DNA of 7,949 bases from an uncultured Selenomonadaceae bacterium (GTDB taxonomy: Bacteria; Bacillota; Negativicutes; Selenomonadales; Selenomonadaceae). The stretch spans positions 6,151 to 14,099 of the forward strand of contig CAJOFG010000056.1 in assembly GCA_905233965.1 (NCBI GenBank). The letters are read 5' to 3'. The translations under genes and the position numbers were made by a program. The notes beneath the pieces were generated by a model that saw only the letters and a list, made by a program, of their open reading frames with translations, made no database searches and was not told the origin of the DNA. Shown here piece after piece: positions 6,627 to 7,949 of the stretch; within the stretch, counting starts at the first letter, position 1; the number at the start of each line of letters is the position of its first letter.

Positions 6627-7029
6627 GGCGGCGATAGCACAATTACAAGCCGCTTGGATTTCACTTCAACCCGCAATAGATTTGATAAAAACCATTTTAA
6701 TGGCGATAGGTGAATTTATCGGCGGCGTTTTGGTCGGAGTAATAAAAATTCTTTGGGACATCGGAGTTGCGGCTTTCGGCGCGATAGCCGGAGTTGTAAA
6801 CGCTGTTGCAAGTGCGATAGGCGGAGTTATTTCGGCAGTGCAAGAGGCTATAAGTTGGTTCCAAAACTTAATAGGATTATCTGATAAAGCATCAGGCGCA
6901 AGTTTGAGCGCAAGCGGAAATTTCGGAGCGTCGTACAACACAAGCAATTTTACTCAGACAAATTATGTTACGGGTTACACTCCGACGCAAGCGGCGAGTT
7001 ATACAAACAGCGTTATACCTCAGCCGTAA
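6613..7029 (+). CDS. Tail tape measure protein, C-terminal part in the +1 frame
   Basis: 138 residues from the ATG at 6613, which overlaps the preceding frame by 14 bases. It has no Shine-Dalgarno: the bases upstream (TTGAAAAATTATTTCATGT) are AT-rich, unlike the other genes here. The +1 frame is closed by a TGA at 6595-6597, so the change of frame must fall between 6598 and 6626. The protein begins MPEIEAAIAQLQAAWISLQP and continues with an amphipathic/hydrophobic stretch (33-89, with GGVLVGVIKILWDIGVAAF) and a low-complexity Ser/Thr/Asn-rich end (about 93-138). This is the usual C-terminal texture of a tape measure and continues the hydrophobic part of the upstream frame. Read together, the two parts give one tape measure with a single frame disruption. 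It could be a real frameshift mutation, a sequencing error or a split gene; I favour a mutation or error. Confidence 0.7.
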   Translation: MPEIEAAIAQLQAAWISLQPAIDLIKTILMAIGEFIGGVLVGVIKILWDIGVAAFGAIAGVVNAVASAIGGVISAVQEAISWFQNLIGLSDKASGASLSASGNFGASYNTSNFTQTNYVTGYTPTQAASYTNSVIPQP

Positions 7030-7049
7030 CTTGAAAGAAGGTGAGCGCA

Positions 7050-7886
7050 ATGGCGATAACATCAGCGATAAATGTGGGATTATCAATCGGGCTGAACGAA
7101 CTTTTGAAAAAGACGAAGAAAAAAGTTACCGAGCAAAAGAAAATGGAGCAACGCCCGAAACTGACATACGATTTGAAAGAGGCGGCGACAATCGGCGATT
7201 TGAAATGCGATGTCGTAGTCGAACGTGAATTGACTTTTGCAAGCGAAGTTACGGAAAATCCGGTCGAAGACGGATTCGCCGTTGCCGACCACGTTTCGAG
7301 AAAGCCTTTGACCTTGAACATGACGGTTTTATTCACGCCCACGCCGGTAACTTGGTTCAAAGAGGGCGAAAATTATCAAAACAGGCTGACCGAACTTCAA
7401 AAAATTTACAAAAAAGGCGAACCCGTCACAATCAAATTGGTTGACGCGATTTATAAAGAAATGCTGATGACGAACGCACCTTTACCGCGCAACGTCGAAA
7501 ACGGATATTGTTATTCGGTGCAAATTTCTTTCGTTCAAGTCCGGCGGGTAAATCAGAAAACCGAATCGCTCCCGAACGCATCGCAGGACGCGGCGGGAAA
7601 AAACGGAGCGACCGAAACCGACGGCGGGAAAGCCGAAACGGAGGAAATAGGCACGGGGATAACGGTTATCGACAACACGGCGACGACCGAAATTAACACG
7701 GCGAATATTTCGAAAGGTCAAGCCGGCGATATTAAAAATTATTGGAGTGTGATTAAAATGTTGATTACAACTCAAATCGGCGACGGCGATAAATTCAGAG
7801 GTTGTTTTCACAAAGAAATTGAGTTAAAATACAATTATGAAAAAAGATACTTTAAACAGAAAAGCATATTCAACAGATTTAACTGA
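7050..7886 (+). CDS. Dit-like baseplate protein, 3' end replaced by an IS insertion
   Basis: 278 residues as read, of which about 249 (to GDGDKF, 7796) are phage-encoded. A basic N-terminal segment (KKTKKKVTEQKK, 20-31) precedes the core: LKCDVVVERELTFASEVTEN (51-70) and PVEDGFAVADHVSRKPLTLN (71-90). The 'S...T.NPVEDG..V.DHV...P' block is a signature of Dit-like phage tail proteins, which form the distal tail ring where baseplate and tube meet. Residues 91-170 follow the family with beta strands (MTVLFTP, VTIKLVDAIYKEMLM, YSVQISFVQVRRV). Residues 170-225 are a Gly/Thr/Glu-rich linker. The ATG at 7050 is chosen because AAGGTGAG (7038-7045) is 4 bases upstream; a GTG at 7041 lies within that site. 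It follows the tape measure by 20 bases. The last 29 residues (RGCFHKEIE... to NRFN) come from the IS. Confidence 0.75.
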   Translation: MAITSAINVGLSIGLNELLKKTKKKVTEQKKMEQRPKLTYDLKEAATIGDLKCDVVVERELTFASEVTENPVEDGFAVADHVSRKPLTLNMTVLFTPTPVTWFKEGENYQNRLTELQKIYKKGEPVTIKLVDAIYKEMLMTNAPLPRNVENGYCYSVQISFVQVRRVNQKTESLPNASQDAAGKNGATETDGGKAETEEIGTGITVIDNTATTEINTANISKGQAGDIKNYWSVIKMLITTQIGDGDKFRGCFHKEIELKYNYEKRYFKQKSIFNRFN

Positions 7887-7949
7887 TTCGCAATGGGCGG
7901 TTATCGCTCCACTCTTTAAAGGTATGCGAGAATACAAATATAGTAAGCG
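7798..7949 (+). mobile_element. Left end of an IS5-family (IS427/IS1031-like) insertion sequence
   Basis: At about 7798 the sequence changes from the GC-rich phage style to AT-rich sequence beginning GAGGTTGTTTTCACAAAG, which has the GAG..TGT-type start seen at ends of IS427/IS1031-like elements of the IS5 family. The three bases before it (TCA, 7795-7797) fit the TNA target that the IS1031 group duplicates. The transposase start is 39 bases inside, a normal distance. The right end and the matching target copy are beyond the window, so the exact boundary is inferred. Confidence 0.65.
7837..7949 (+). CDS. IS5-family transposase, N-terminal fragment (runs off the window)
   Basis: The first 37 codons of a gene continuing past the window end. 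The protein reads MKKDTLNRKAYSTDLTDSQW then AVIAPLFKGMREYKYSK. The YSTDLTDSQWAVIAPLF block (11-27) is the conserved N-terminal DUF4096-type motif of IS5-family transposases ('Y.SDLTD.QW..I.PLLP'), which bind the IS ends and carry a DDE catalytic core further on, not visible here. The ATG at 7837 is the first start after an in-frame TAA at 7825; no strong Shine-Dalgarno precedes it. A TACAAT box (7830-7835) lies too close to the ATG to serve as a useful promoter for a leadered transcript. Many members of the IS427 group use two overlapping frames; whether this one does cannot be seen. Confidence 0.85.
   Translation, partial: MKKDTLNRKAYSTDLTDSQWAVIAPLFKGMREYKYSK

Noticed and set aside
7805..7835. 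Possible promoter (TTTTCA ... TACAAT) in the IS end
   Set aside because: Spacing is about 19 bases and the -10 box sits one base from the transposase ATG, leaving no room for a leader; weak -35. Not strong enough to list as a feature.
1..7949. tRNA, rRNA, CRISPR array, riboswitch or rho-independent terminator
   Set aside because: No cloverleaf, repeat-spacer pattern or GC-hairpin with T-run was seen. Genes fill almost the entire window, with no intergenic gap over about 25 bases.

Overview
The window is a tightly packed, single-strand (+) block of structural genes from a contractile-tailed (myovirus-like) bacteriophage or prophage. It runs from the head-tail connector region through the neck, sheath, tube, tail assembly chaperone and tape measure to the first baseplate gene, and ends in a newly inserted IS5-type element. 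Nearly every start codon overlaps or lies within about 20 bases of the previous stop, and most starts have a clear purine-rich Shine-Dalgarno. I see no internal promoter or terminator, so the block reads as the middle of one late operon whose promoter lies upstream of the window.

Layout: 3-1521 holds four small connector/head-completion genes (HeH/Rho-N-like protein, DUF4054 protein, HK97-gp10-like protein, collar/head-closure-like protein). 1490-2182 encodes a neck/tail terminator of the LIC_12616 type. 2184-3557 encodes a DUF3383 tail sheath and 3560-4015 a DUF3277 tail tube protein. 4015-4694 encodes a tail assembly chaperone in two overlapping frames, probably joined by a -1 ribosomal frameshift. 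4695-7029 encodes a tape measure protein that is split in two by a frame change near 6610-6626. 7050-7797 encodes a Dit-like baseplate protein. From about 7798 the composition becomes AT-rich and the sequence is the left end of an IS, with the first 37 codons of an IS5-family transposase running off the window.

The connector genes together with the sheath/tube genes suggest a phage with a head rather than a headless tailocin, although no capsid or packaging gene is visible here to prove it. The broken tape measure and the IS insertion suggest a decaying prophage in a bacterial chromosome, unless the first is a sequencing error. Host: moderate GC, GGAGG-type ribosome binding sites and the N-terminal MKFDIQRFGG peptide of the tube protein are compatible with a Firmicutes host, perhaps a Negativicutes (Selenomonas-like) bacterium. 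This is an inference from style, not a proof.

I found no wholly new system. The points most worth checking are the chaperone frameshift, the split tape measure, and the exact IS junction.
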